Assembly: GCF_030440535.1 (NCBI RefSeq)
Contig: NZ_CP047117.1
Span: 1,798,001 to 1,862,000, forward strand
Direction: 5' to 3'
Origin: Corynebacterium capitovis DSM 44611
GTDB lineage: Bacteria > Actinomycetota > Actinomycetes > Mycobacteriales > Mycobacteriaceae
DNA length: 64,000 bases
The stretch's first letter is position 1. Each line of letters opens with the position of its first letter. The position numbers and the translations under genes were made by a program. The notes beneath the pieces were generated by a model, which was not told the origin of the DNA, searched no databases, and worked only from the letters and a program-made list of their open reading frames with translations. Below are positions 20,493 through 28,272 of this stretch, one piece after another.

Positions 20493-20712
20493 CAGCTGGC
20501 TCTGGTTGTACGAGCGCTCCACCGCGCTCGACCAGCCGGATATGAGGCGCCCGCGCTCGGCCGGGTCCGCCTTGCTTTTCCAGGTGATGCGGGCGCCGAG
20601 ATCGACGGGGGCGTCGATAAGCGAGGCCCCGATCCCTGCCGCCGAGGCCGCACCCATCACCGTTGTTTCGATAATGCCCGGGCGCACCACCCGCGCGCGA
20701 ATATTCCGCGAA
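20475..20712 (-). pseudogene. C-terminal remnant of glycerol kinase gene glpK
   Basis: The minus strand keeps VVRPGIIETTVMGAASAAG, the conserved GlpK signature VVRP-x-ETT-x-x-GAA-x-AAG, followed by WKSKADPAERGRLISGWSSA and VERSY, matching the last helix of FGGY kinases. About 75-80 of the usual 500 residues remain. The segment where GlpK has a conserved GFW stretch now reads GASLIDAPVD and contains a copy of the dispersed 15-mer. No N-terminal kinase domain is present. A glpK beside this HAD gene and serS is what I recall from relatives, so this is gene loss. It overlaps the amidase stop by 18 bp on the other strand. Confidence 0.75.
20611..20625 (+). repeat. Dispersed 15-mer GCGTCGATAAGCGAG, copy 4
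   Basis: Exact copy inside the glpK remnant, at a place where the protein departs from glycerol kinase sequence. Confidence 0.6.
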
Positions 20713-20785
20713 TAGTCTCAGGGCAGCGACAACGGTGATTACTCAGGACGACTCGGCGGCCCCAAGGCTCACCGCTTTTCGACGA

Positions 20786-20801
20786 TAGACAGATCTGTCT
20801 A
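20786..20801. promoter_or_regulatory. Perfect McbR-type operator TAGAC-N6-GTCTA
   Basis: The palindrome TAGACAGATCTGTCTA is perfect over 16 bp and equals the published McbR consensus TAGAC-N6-GTCTA. On the minus strand it is followed directly by a -10-like TATCGT and, 9 nt later, GTG opening a nine-codon frame that then stops (MSLGAAESS). No intact gene follows; downstream is the glpK remnant. McbR itself is encoded at 55868-56500. The binding is inferred from the match. Confidence 0.65.
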
Positions 20802-20809
20802 CGACTTCG

Positions 20810-21634
20810 CTAGAACCAGCGCTCGAGCACGGCGGCCACGCCGTGCTCGTCGTTAGTGTGCGTGACGAAATCCGCAGCATCTTGCACGACGGGTGCCGCG
20901 TTACCCATTGCCACCCCGAGGCCCGACCAGGCGAGCATCTCGGCGTCGTTAGGCATGTCACCGAACGTGAGAACGTCGGCGCTATCCAGACCGTAGCGCG
21001 CCGCCAAGATGGAAACCCCGGTCGCTTTATTCACCCCCGGGCTGGAGAACTCAAGCAGGCCCTCGTCCATTGAGTACGTCACGTGGGCAACGTCTGGGTC
21101 GATGGATGGGGCGATGAGATCGAACATCTCGGCGGAATTGAGGGCCGGGCATCGCACGAGGAGTTTCGCCGCGGGCTCTGCAAGCAACTCGTCGATGGGA
21201 ACGATGCCAAAGCGAGAATCCCAAGCGTCCGGGTTGTACGCGGGCGTGACCAAGAAAACCTCGTTCTCGGGGTCTAAGGCTGACTGCCCCACGCGCTCCA
21301 CCCCGTAGCCGAAGGGGACGTGTAGTGACCGCAGCGTGTCGTCCACGATCTCGACGATTTCCGCCATCGGCGTCGCACCCAGCTCGAAAGCCTGCAGAAC
21401 AACGTCCGCAGACGGGTCATAGACCACCGCCCCATTCGCGCACACGCAGACCGGCGAGATGGGAAGCTGGTCCAGCACGGGCATCAGCCATCGGTGAGGG
21501 CGGCCGGTGGCCAAACCGAAGTGGGCACCCTGGCGCACGGCGCGCATGACCGTGTCCCGCAGGCGCGGCGTGACACGGCCATGTGAATTGAGAAAGGTCC
21601 CGTCGATATCACTCACGATGAGCCGCGGTGCCAT
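20810..21634 (-). CDS. Cof-type HAD hydrolase
   Basis: Sugar-phosphate-type phosphatase of the HAD superfamily, 274 residues. Motif I is SDIDGTFLNS (nucleophile Asp in DIDGT), motif II the T of LATGRPH, and motifs III-IV lie in NKATG...LTFGDMPNDAEML. This layout with an alpha/beta cap is the Cof/YidA group. Start ATG 21634 (MAPRLIVSDIDG). It is followed 5 nt upstream by the acyltransferase gene on the same strand, so both are probably one unit with serS. Substrate unknown. Confidence 0.9.
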   Translation of the reverse strand: MAPRLIVSDIDGTFLNSHGRVTPRLRDTVMRAVRQGAHFGLATGRPHRWLMPVLDQLPISPVCVCANGAVVYDPSADVVLQAFELGATPMAEIVEIVDDTLRSLHVPFGYGVERVGQSALDPENEVFLVTPAYNPDAWDSRFGIVPIDELLAEPAAKLLVRCPALNSAEMFDLIAPSIDPDVAHVTYSMDEGLLEFSSPGVNKATGVSILAARYGLDSADVLTFGDMPNDAEMLAWSGLGVAMGNAAPVVQDAADFVTHTNDEHGVAAVLERWF

Positions 21635-21639
21635 TGTTG

Positions 21640-22512
21640 TTAAGCCTTTCCGGCCTTCCCGACCCTCTTCGCTGCCCGCGCCGCTTTCTCTTGCTCGTAC
21701 ATCTTCTGAGCTTCCTCCGTAGTAGGGGCAGACCCGCCCAAGGACGCGGGCATCCACCGCTCCCCGGCGGGGAAAGGCCCGAAGCGCTCCGCGTACTCCG
21801 TTTGGGCGGCACTGAGGAGCGAGCCCATCGCTTCTTTCAAACGCGCCGTGACCTCCTCCGGGGTGCCGCTTTGATCAACGGGTGGACCGTAGCTGACGAT
21901 GACTGGGGTGTGGGTCCGGCCCAGGCGGCGCGGCAGGTCCTTGGTCCAGATCCGCTGCGACCCCCAGATCGCACACGGGATGAGCAGGCCGTTGGAGCGC
22001 TGCGCGATGCGGGCGGCGCCGGTCTTAAAGTCAGAAAGTTCGAAAGCACGGGAGATTGTTCCCTCGGGGAAGATTCCCACGAGGCTGCCGTTGTCGATCC
22101 ACTCCACGGCACTGTCGATGCTGTCCGCCCCAGCCGCGCGATCGACCGGGACGTGACGCATGCTACGCATCAACCAACCAATGACGGGCACGTGAAAGAC
22201 CTCTTTCTTCGCCATGAAGCGGACCAGCCGCTTCCCCGTCAAGTGCGGGCCCATTCCAGCGAAAATGAAGTCGAACCAGCCGGTGTGGTTGATCGCTATA
22301 ACAGCGCCGCCCTCGCGAGGCAGGTTCTCAAGGCCGAGCACGATTGCCTTCGTACCCTGCGCCCGGAAGACTCGTTTGATGAACGCCACCATGCGTTGGT
22401 AAAAACGGTCGTCGATTTCCTGTGCATGATCTGCTTCAGCGCGATAGCCAGGCTCGACGACAAAGAGGTTCTCCAAAGTTTTTTCCGGGGAGCGGTCACG
22501 GGCACCGGTCAT
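21640..22512 (-). CDS. 1-acyl-sn-glycerol-3-phosphate acyltransferase-like protein
   Basis: PlsC-family acyltransferase of 290 residues. The HX4D catalytic motif is NHTGWFD (His76, Asp81), followed by the substrate motif FPEGTISR and a [11 protein letters not shown] block. The C-terminal 60 residues are charged and Ala/Lys-rich. The ATG overlaps the serS stop by 4 nt, so it is translationally coupled to serS. It probably acylates lysophosphatidic acid or a glycolipid at the membrane; which acceptor is used cannot be decided here. Confidence 0.88.
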   Translation of the reverse strand: MTGARDRSPEKTLENLFVVEPGYRAEADHAQEIDDRFYQRMVAFIKRVFRAQGTKAIVLGLENLPREGGAVIAINHTGWFDFIFAGMGPHLTGKRLVRFMAKKEVFHVPVIGWLMRSMRHVPVDRAAGADSIDSAVEWIDNGSLVGIFPEGTISRAFELSDFKTGAARIAQRSNGLLIPCAIWGSQRIWTKDLPRRLGRTHTPVIVSYGPPVDQSGTPEEVTARLKEAMGSLLSAAQTEYAERFGPFPAGERWMPASLGGSAPTTEEAQKMYEQEKAARAAKRVGKAGKA

Positions 22513-23762
22513 GGGACGAGGACCTCCTTGCCCACCCAGGGGCGTAATGCGGCGGGGACGACGACGGACCCGTCAGCCCGCTGGTTGTTTTCCAGGATGG
22601 CAACGAGCCAACGCGTGGTGGCCAGGGTGCCGTTTAATGTGGCTACGGTGTGTGTCTTTCCCTCGGCGTCGCGGTAGCGCGTCGCTAATCGACGCCCCTG
22701 GAACGTCGTACAGTTCGATGTCGACGTCAGCTCGCGGTACGTGTTTTGGGAGGGAACCCACGCCTCGGTGTCGAACTTGCGCGCCGCCGGCGTGCCCAGG
22801 TCGCCGGCCGCAATGTCGATGACCCGGTAGGGCACCTCGACCGCAGCGAGCATCTCCTTCTCCAGCGCGAGGAGGCGTCGGTGCATGTCCTCGGCCTCCT
22901 CGGGGCGGCAGTAGACGAACATTTCCAACTTGTCGAACTGGTGGACGCGCAAAATCCCGCGCGTGTCCTTGCCGTAGGAACCCGCTTCCCGACGGAAACA
23001 CGACGACCACCCGGCGTAGAGCAAGGGGCCTTCTGACAGATCGATAATCTCATCACGGTGGTACCCGGCGAGCGCGACCTCGGAGGTGCCCACCAAGTAG
23101 AGCTCGTCGCGCTCGAGGTAGTAAATCTCCTCGTCGTGCTCGTCGAGGAAGCCGGTGCCCTGCATGATTTCGGGACGCACGAGCACTGGGGGGATCACCA
23201 CAGTAAAACCGGCCTCCCGTGCTTTGTGCGCGGCGAGCATGAGCATGCCGAGCTGCATCCACGCACCGTCACCGACGAGGTAGTAGAACCGGGCCCCACC
23301 GACCTTGGTGCCACGTTTGACGTCGATCAGCCCAAGCGACTCTCCGAGCTCGAGGTGGTCCTTGACCTCGAAGTCGAAGGTGGGGATCTCTCCCACGTGC
23401 TCGATGACCTCAAAATCCTCTTCCCCGCCGGCGGGCGCACCCTGGATCACGTTGGGGATGCTGCTGAGGAGGCGCGCGACCTCCGCTTCAGCCTCGGCTC
23501 GCGCGGCATCCGCCGCCCTCACCCGCGCTTTGAGCTCATTGGAACCTTCCAACAACGCGGGGCGCTCCTCGGGCGTGGCGTGGCCGATCCTCTTGCCAAA
23601 GGCCTTCTGCTCAGACCGGAGGTCATCGGCAGCCTGAATCGCGCTGCGCCGCACCTCGTCGGCGGCGAGGAGGCTGTCTACGAGCTTGGGGTCATGGCCT
23701 CGAGCCCGCTGGGATTCCCGGACCGCATCCGGGTTCTCGCGGAGGTATTTCAGATCAATCAC
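22509..23762 (-). CDS. serS: Seryl-tRNA synthetase
   Basis: Class II aminoacyl-tRNA synthetase, 417 residues. The N-terminal long coiled-coil arm (about residues 30-105) that clasps tRNA-Ser is present, then [15 protein letters not shown] and the motif 2 loop [22 protein letters not shown], and motif 3 [17 protein letters not shown]. Start is GTG 23762, with TAGAGT 8 nt upstream and no clear ribosome site, so the message is probably leaderless. It leads the serS-acyltransferase-HAD unit and diverges from farR over 76 bp. Confidence 0.97.
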   Translation of the reverse strand: MIDLKYLRENPDAVRESQRARGHDPKLVDSLLAADEVRRSAIQAADDLRSEQKAFGKRIGHATPEERPALLEGSNELKARVRAADAARAEAEAEVARLLSSIPNVIQGAPAGGEEDFEVIEHVGEIPTFDFEVKDHLELGESLGLIDVKRGTKVGGARFYYLVGDGAWMQLGMLMLAAHKAREAGFTVVIPPVLVRPEIMQGTGFLDEHDEEIYYLERDELYLVGTSEVALAGYHRDEIIDLSEGPLLYAGWSSCFRREAGSYGKDTRGILRVHQFDKLEMFVYCRPEEAEDMHRRLLALEKEMLAAVEVPYRVIDIAAGDLGTPAARKFDTEAWVPSQNTYRELTSTSNCTTFQGRRLATRYRDAEGKTHTVATLNGTLATTRWLVAILENNQRADGSVVVPAALRPWVGKEVLVP

Positions 23763-23805
23763 GCCTACCCACTCTAGCCCGTGCGCTCGGTCTGGCGTGG
23801 GGACT

Positions 23806-23832
23806 CGCTGGTCATAACCAGCGGGTTAGAAT
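23806..23832 (+). promoter_or_regulatory. farR promoter with inverted repeat
   Basis: CGCTGGT-CATA-ACCAGCG at 23806-23823 is a perfect 7-bp inverted repeat with a core close to the GT-x-TA-x-AC type of HutC/GntR operators. The -10-like TAGAAT at 23827-23832 ends 6 nt before the farR ATG, predicting a leaderless mRNA. The repeat covers the -35/-10 space, the position for autorepression. Confidence 0.5.
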
Positions 23833-23838
23833 GGGGAC

Positions 23839-24585
23839 ATGCACATCTCCGACGGCCCCGCCCCCAAGCATGAGCAGCTGCGCCGCATCCTGGAAAACAT
23901 GTGTGACACGGAGCTCTCCCCCGGCGACCTCCTGCCCGGGGAGCGCGCCCTCGAGGAAGCCTACGGCGTCAGCCGCATTACCGTGCGCCGCGCGATTGGC
24001 GACCTCGTCGCCGCGGGTCGGTTGCGGAGAATCCGTGGCAAGGGAACGTACGTGGCACCAAGTCCCCTCATCAGCCACTTGCAACTCGCCAGCTTCTCGG
24101 ATGAGATGCGTGCCCAACGGGTCACGGCGTCGTCGAAAATCTTGCTGTCCGGCTGGTCCGTCCCACCGCGCGAGGTCGCGGAGTTCTTCGGCACCCACGA
24201 CGTAGACGAAAGCGGTACGGACTCCCCCGTCCCCCACATCCACCTCCGACGCCTCCGTCGCGGCGACGGCGAACCCTACGCGATCGACGACGCGTGGTAC
24301 AACGCAACTCTGGTCCCGGATCTGCTTGAGCACGACGTCTACAACTCGGTCTACACCCTCCTCGAGCACAACTACGGGCTTGGCATCACCACCGCTGATC
24401 AAACCGTTACCGCAGTTCAAGCGTCGGAAACGAACGCCTCGCTTCTCGACGTCCCCGCGGGCGCTGCCCTCTTACACATCCTGCGCTACGCCCGCAGTGG
24501 CGACCACAACGTCGAATTGTGCTCCTCGTTGTACCGCACCGATCGCTACCGCCTCACCACCCGGGTTGAGCGTAGCCAGCCATGA
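23839..24585 (+). CDS. farR: GntR/HutC-family transcriptional regulator FarR
   Basis: DNA-binding regulator of 248 residues. The N-terminal winged helix has LLPGERALEEAYGVSRITVRR and the wing RLRRIRGKGTYVAP; the C-terminal UTRA-type ligand domain ends ELCSSLYRTDRYRL. In C. glutamicum the GntR gene divergent to serS is farR, reported to act on fatty acid, arginine and amino acid genes. I use the symbol on that positional and domain basis. An inverted repeat over its own promoter suggests autoregulation. Confidence 0.85.
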   Translation: MHISDGPAPKHEQLRRILENMCDTELSPGDLLPGERALEEAYGVSRITVRRAIGDLVAAGRLRRIRGKGTYVAPSPLISHLQLASFSDEMRAQRVTASSKILLSGWSVPPREVAEFFGTHDVDESGTDSPVPHIHLRRLRRGDGEPYAIDDAWYNATLVPDLLEHDVYNSVYTLLEHNYGLGITTADQTVTAVQASETNASLLDVPAGAALLHILRYARSGDHNVELCSSLYRTDRYRLTTRVERSQP

Positions 24586-24604
24586 GTAGGGCACAATAAA
24601 TCAC

Positions 24605-25642
24605 ATGGTTTCACCCACGACTGGCATTCGCTCCGTCCTCCTCGCTGCCTTGGCTGGAGCCGTGGGGACTGCGTCCTTCTCAGCTTTTTCGGGCGCTCAG
24701 CACGGTGACGGGGCGACAGTGGCAAGCTCGGGGGCAACCGCAGCGCATGGTGTCCAACCAGCCGCGCCGTTTACCACCGCCGATCAAGGTTCATGTCTGA
24801 CGTGGCAGGTGGGTGGTGATGGGTCCATCTTCGGATTCGAGCAAGCCGGCTGCGACAGCGAGCACCGCTTCGAGGTGTCGGCCCGCGAGGATCTGGCAAC
24901 CTTCCCCTCATCCGAGTTTGGGCCGGACGCCGAAGCACCGAACTCAACCCGTCAAGCGCAACTGCGGGAGGAACTGTGTGGCGCCGCCACACTGCGCTAC
25001 CTCAACGGGGTCTACGACCAGGCCGGGCGCTACTCCATCGCTTCCATCCTGCCTCCCGCGGACGCGTGGGCGCGCGGAGATCGCACGATGCTATGCGGGC
25101 TTCAGGTGACAGATTCCTCCGGTTCGCCCACGCTGACCACCGGGACGGTGGCGAGCCAGGACCAAGCCCGCGTACTCAACCCCGGGCAGTGCGCGACGGC
25201 GGATGCGGCAAACACCGTGGCCGCTGTCGACTGCGCGCAGCCACACCAGCTTGAGATCACCAGCACGGTCAACCTCGCACCCGTCTTCGCCGACCACACC
25301 CCGTCCGTTGAAGAACAGGACAAGTACCTCGGCGACATATGCACCACCGCGGCGCAGGACTATCTCGGCGGCGAGAACAACCTCTACCTTGTTGCCCTCC
25401 AGCCTTTTTGGACCACGCTTCCCGCCGCCCGCTGGGACGGTGGCTCCCGCAGTGTCAACTGCGCGCTCGTTTACTCCGACGGTGGCTCCTTTGCCACGCT
25501 GACCGGGTCCGCTACGAGCGGACGGGACGTGCTGCGTATCGACGGCAACCCGCCCCCGGAGCGACCCGAGCGCCGACCCTTGCGCGATCAGGCTGCCACA
25601 GCGTCCGCCACCGCCACGCCGGTTCCGGCACCGACCCCCTAG
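24605..25642 (+). CDS. Exported septum-formation family protein
   Basis: A 345-residue protein with an N-terminal signal or anchor helix (about residues 9-29) and an extracytoplasmic region with two similar Cys-containing units. Each has a GxCL/GQC start, a CxxxH pair (AGCDSEHRFEV and VDCAQPHQLEI) and a late C (TMLCGLQV, VNCALVY). This duplicated pattern is typical of the septum-formation domain (PF13845). The C-terminus is a Pro/Ala/Thr tail. It starts 20 bp after farR. Its molecular role is not known. Confidence 0.8.
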   Translation: MVSPTTGIRSVLLAALAGAVGTASFSAFSGAQHGDGATVASSGATAAHGVQPAAPFTTADQGSCLTWQVGGDGSIFGFEQAGCDSEHRFEVSAREDLATFPSSEFGPDAEAPNSTRQAQLREELCGAATLRYLNGVYDQAGRYSIASILPPADAWARGDRTMLCGLQVTDSSGSPTLTTGTVASQDQARVLNPGQCATADAANTVAAVDCAQPHQLEITSTVNLAPVFADHTPSVEEQDKYLGDICTTAAQDYLGGENNLYLVALQPFWTTLPAARWDGGSRSVNCALVYSDGGSFATLTGSATSGRDVLRIDGNPPPERPERRPLRDQAATASATATPVPAPTP

Positions 25643-25654
25643 GCGAGCACGCTC

Positions 25655-26002
25655 GTGGTCAGCGTCACGGACGAGGAATTCGAGGGGTTCATCGATGATG
25701 CCCTCGATGAGCTCCCCGATGCTTTCGCACGACAGCTGAGTACCGTCGTCGTTCTGGCGCGCGACCGCGCTGAGGACAATCCTGAGCTGCTCGGCCTGTT
25801 TGAGGGAGTCCCACTGCCCGAAAAGCAGGCCAACCACACCGGTTACCTCCCAGATACCATCTTCGTCTACAAAGCGGCACACGAAGAGGCGAGCGCGGAC
25901 GTCGAGGAGTTACGCGAGCAAATACGAGTCACGGTCTTCCACGAAGTTGGCCACTACTTCGGTTTTGAGGAAGATGAGCTGCATGAGCTCGGGTGGGGTT
26001 AG
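25655..26002 (+). CDS. Minimal zincin metallopeptidase-like protein
   Basis: Short cytoplasmic protein of 115 residues with the zinc motif HEVGHYFGF (His96, Glu97, His100) near its C-terminus and an acidic stretch after it that can give the third ligand. Family length (110-140) and the single HExxH match the actinobacterial metallopeptidase family (PF06262). The GTG at 25655 opens the frame 12 bp after the septum-formation gene stop. Proteolytic activity has not been shown for most members. Confidence 0.8.
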   Translation: MVSVTDEEFEGFIDDALDELPDAFARQLSTVVVLARDRAEDNPELLGLFEGVPLPEKQANHTGYLPDTIFVYKAAHEEASADVEELREQIRVTVFHEVGHYFGFEEDELHELGWG

Positions 26003-26021
26003 GGTTGTCGCGAATGAGACG

Positions 26022-26624
26022 TCACGGCACCGCATAGTCACCCCACTTTTCCACCCGCCAGGACCCGAAGTCACCGACCGGATCAAGCACGACGTAGGTG
26101 CAGTTGGGTAAGTACGCCTGCTCCGCAAAAGACGGGTCAACGTCAGCGGCGTTCGCCGCGAAAGCGCGAATCGCACCCCCGTGGCTCACCACGACCGTGT
26201 TGGATCCTGGCTCGGTGAAAGGCTCGATGGCCGCGCGGTAGCGGGTGAGAAAGGTATCCAGGGAATCGCCGCCGTCGATCATCGACGAAAGATCGCGTCG
26301 ATAGAATCCGCTGACCGCCGCGAAGTACGCCTCGTGGGCTTCCAGCGAGTTCATCATTTCCCAGCGCCCGGCGTGCAACTCCTGGAGACCAGGCACTGCA
26401 GGAATATCGGGAAACGACCCGCCGAAGGCAACCTCCGCGGTCTGCCGGGCGCGTAATGCCTCGGAGCTAACCACGCGGGTGACGTCGTAGGAACGCATAA
26501 TCTCCCGCCCCGCCCCCACGCCCTGCTCACGGCCGAGCTCGGTAAGTTCCGCCCCCGGCAGCGCGGTATCCAGTTTACGCGCCACGTTCGACGTAGTCTG
26601 TCCGTGGCGGAGCAGAATGAGCAT
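26022..26624 (-). CDS. Histidine phosphatase family protein (phosphoglycerate mutase-like)
   Basis: The 200-residue protein starts with the catalytic LLRHGQTTSN (phospho-acceptor His8) and has SEALRARQTAEVA and a late VVSHGGAIRAFAA with the second catalytic His. These are the hallmarks of the branch-1 histidine phosphatase superfamily. The gene stands directly downstream of pheA on the same strand with no gap to speak of (stop of pheA 26625, start 26624). The substrate is unknown; the short form argues against a glycolytic phosphoglycerate mutase. Confidence 0.88.
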   Translation of the reverse strand: MLILLRHGQTTSNVARKLDTALPGAELTELGREQGVGAGREIMRSYDVTRVVSSEALRARQTAEVAFGGSFPDIPAVPGLQELHAGRWEMMNSLEAHEAYFAAVSGFYRRDLSSMIDGGDSLDTFLTRYRAAIEPFTEPGSNTVVVSHGGAIRAFAANAADVDPSFAEQAYLPNCTYVVLDPVGDFGSWRVEKWGDYAVP

Positions 26625-27524
26625 CTACAGTCCTTTCTGCGCTCGCGCCACCCACTCGGCGGCGGCGGCGAAACGGGCGTGGTCGACCGAGTACGGCTCG
26701 CCAGAGTGGCGCGGCCACGAGCCAAGAAACACGAGTGTCGACGCCCTGCGGTGCACCGCCCGCAGAGCGTCGGCAAGCGGTTCGTCCTCGATATGTCCCA
26801 CGAGATCTACAAAGAAATTGTAGGTGTTGTGTGTTTCGCGGGTGGGGCGCGATTCGATCCGGCACAGGTCGACTCCGCGGCTGGCAAACTCGTGCAGTGT
26901 GGCAACCAGCGTGCCCGGCTTGTTGGGCAGCTGGAACACGACAGAGGTGCGGTCGTTGCCGGTTGGCGCCGGCGGTGCACCGACGGGCCCTGCGAGAACG
27001 AACCTCGTTCGCGCCGCGGCGACGTCTGCCACGCCCTCGGCGTGCACCTCGAGTCCGAAGAGGCCCGCCGCCCGGCGCGGGGCGGCCGCAGCGTCTGCCG
27101 CCCCTTCCGCGACCATCTGAGCCCCCGCCGCGTTCGAGGCGGCAGGGACGTAGGTGGCGCGCGGAGCGTTCACAGCAAGCCACCCTTTGACCTGCCGATA
27201 CGCGACGGGGTGGCTGGCAAAACGCGTCGCCGCGTCGAGCGATTCACCGGGGCGGGTCATGATCGCGAACGCAATCTCGAGTTCATGTTCCGCATAGATT
27301 TGCACCCCGGGAGCCTCGATGAGCGCATCGGACGTGGACGTCACAGAACCGTCCACGGAGTTCTCCACGGCCACGACCGCGAAGTCCGCCTCCCCCGAGC
27401 GCATCGAGCTCAGCGCCTCCGCCGGTGATCCCACCGGCACCGGCTCGGCCCCGGCGATGTTGAAAGCCCACAGAGCCTCCTCGGTAAACGTTCCGGCTGG
27501 TCCCAGGTAGGCAACGCGAGTCAT
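26625..27524 (-). CDS. pheA: Prephenate dehydratase
   Basis: Converts prephenate to phenylpyruvate in phenylalanine synthesis. The 299-residue protein begins AYLGPAGTFTEEAL, has AVVAVENSVDGSV and TRFVLAG in the catalytic domain, and a C-terminal ACT domain with NKPGTLVATLHEFASRGVDLCRIESRPTR that binds phenylalanine for feedback control. There is no chorismate mutase domain, as usual in actinobacteria. The ATG at 27524 lies only 16 bp from the divergent CPBP gene and 6 nt from a -10-like TAACTT. Confidence 0.95.
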   Translation of the reverse strand: MTRVAYLGPAGTFTEEALWAFNIAGAEPVPVGSPAEALSSMRSGEADFAVVAVENSVDGSVTSTSDALIEAPGVQIYAEHELEIAFAIMTRPGESLDAATRFASHPVAYRQVKGWLAVNAPRATYVPAASNAAGAQMVAEGAADAAAAPRRAAGLFGLEVHAEGVADVAAARTRFVLAGPVGAPPAPTGNDRTSVVFQLPNKPGTLVATLHEFASRGVDLCRIESRPTRETHNTYNFFVDLVGHIEDEPLADALRAVHRRASTLVFLGSWPRHSGEPYSVDHARFAAAAEWVARAQKGL

Positions 27525-27528
27525 GCCT

Positions 27529-27536
27529 TAAAGTTA
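27529..27536. promoter_or_regulatory. Shared symmetric -10 element TAAAGTTA for pheA and CPBP gene
   Basis: TAAAGT (27529-27534, plus) ends 6 nt before ATG 27541, and on the opposite strand TAACTT (27536-27531) ends 6 nt before ATG 27524. The two hexamers overlap by four bases. Both genes would therefore be leaderless and start from one bidirectional element. Confidence 0.55.
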
Positions 27537-27540
27537 TCCC

Positions 27541-28254
27541 ATGCCGTCAACAGAGCAGACCCGCCTCAGGGCCGAAATTCTCATCGTCTTGACGGTCACC
27601 TTCGGCACAAGCGGCATCCGAGCGGTACTGCGGCTACTCGACGCGCTGGCGTCCCCCGCGCCCCTCAACCAGCAAAGCGTCACCCTTAATTCCGCCGAGT
27701 CCAGCGTGTCGTGGCTCGACCTCGCCCTCCAGGTTGCATCCGCCGCTTCGCTGTTCGGTTGGGGAGCACTAGCGCTCTACTTGCTCGGTGCCCGCCTTCC
27801 CCGGCCCGGCACCACAGACTGGGTGCAAGGTGCGGGGCTGGCCCTCCTCATCGGCATTCCCGGGCTTGCCCTCTACGTCACCGCGTTGCACGCCGGGTGG
27901 ACGAAGGAGGTTGTCGTCGCCACCGATACGGCGCAGCTACCCACCCTCTTGCTGTGGTCCGCGGCCAACGCCTTCGGTGAGGAGGTCGTGGTCGTCCTCT
28001 GGCTCACCCGCCGCCTGAGCCAGCTGGGGTGGAGCAGGAACGCCTCCATCGTCGCGTCCGCGGTGCTGCGCGGGACGTACCATCTTTACCAGGGGATATC
28101 GGCGGGTATTGGCAACGTGGCTATGGGCATCCTCTTCGGCTGGGCGTTTCATAAGACCGGGCGGATATGGCCACTGATCCTCGCGCACTTTCTTATCGAC
28201 GCCACCGCGTACCTCGGCTACCAGCTCCTCGACCTTTCGTGGCTCGGTTTGTGA
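27541..28254 (+). CDS. CPBP family intramembrane glutamic endopeptidase
   Basis: Membrane protein of 237 residues with about six helices. The CPBP/Abi motifs are GEEVVVVLWLTRR (paired Glu), RGTYHLYQG (motif 2) and HFLIDATAYLGY (motif 3). In motif 1 the usual EExxxR Arg is not at its standard place; the nearest Arg are at TRR. Starts 16 bp from pheA, divergent. Such proteases process prenylated or signal peptides in some systems; no partner gene is visible here. Confidence 0.82.
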   Translation: MPSTEQTRLRAEILIVLTVTFGTSGIRAVLRLLDALASPAPLNQQSVTLNSAESSVSWLDLALQVASAASLFGWGALALYLLGARLPRPGTTDWVQGAGLALLIGIPGLALYVTALHAGWTKEVVVATDTAQLPTLLLWSAANAFGEEVVVVLWLTRRLSQLGWSRNASIVASAVLRGTYHLYQGISAGIGNVAMGILFGWAFHKTGRIWPLILAHFLIDATAYLGYQLLDLSWLGL

Positions 28255-28272
28255 GACGTTAAGCTGTTACCC

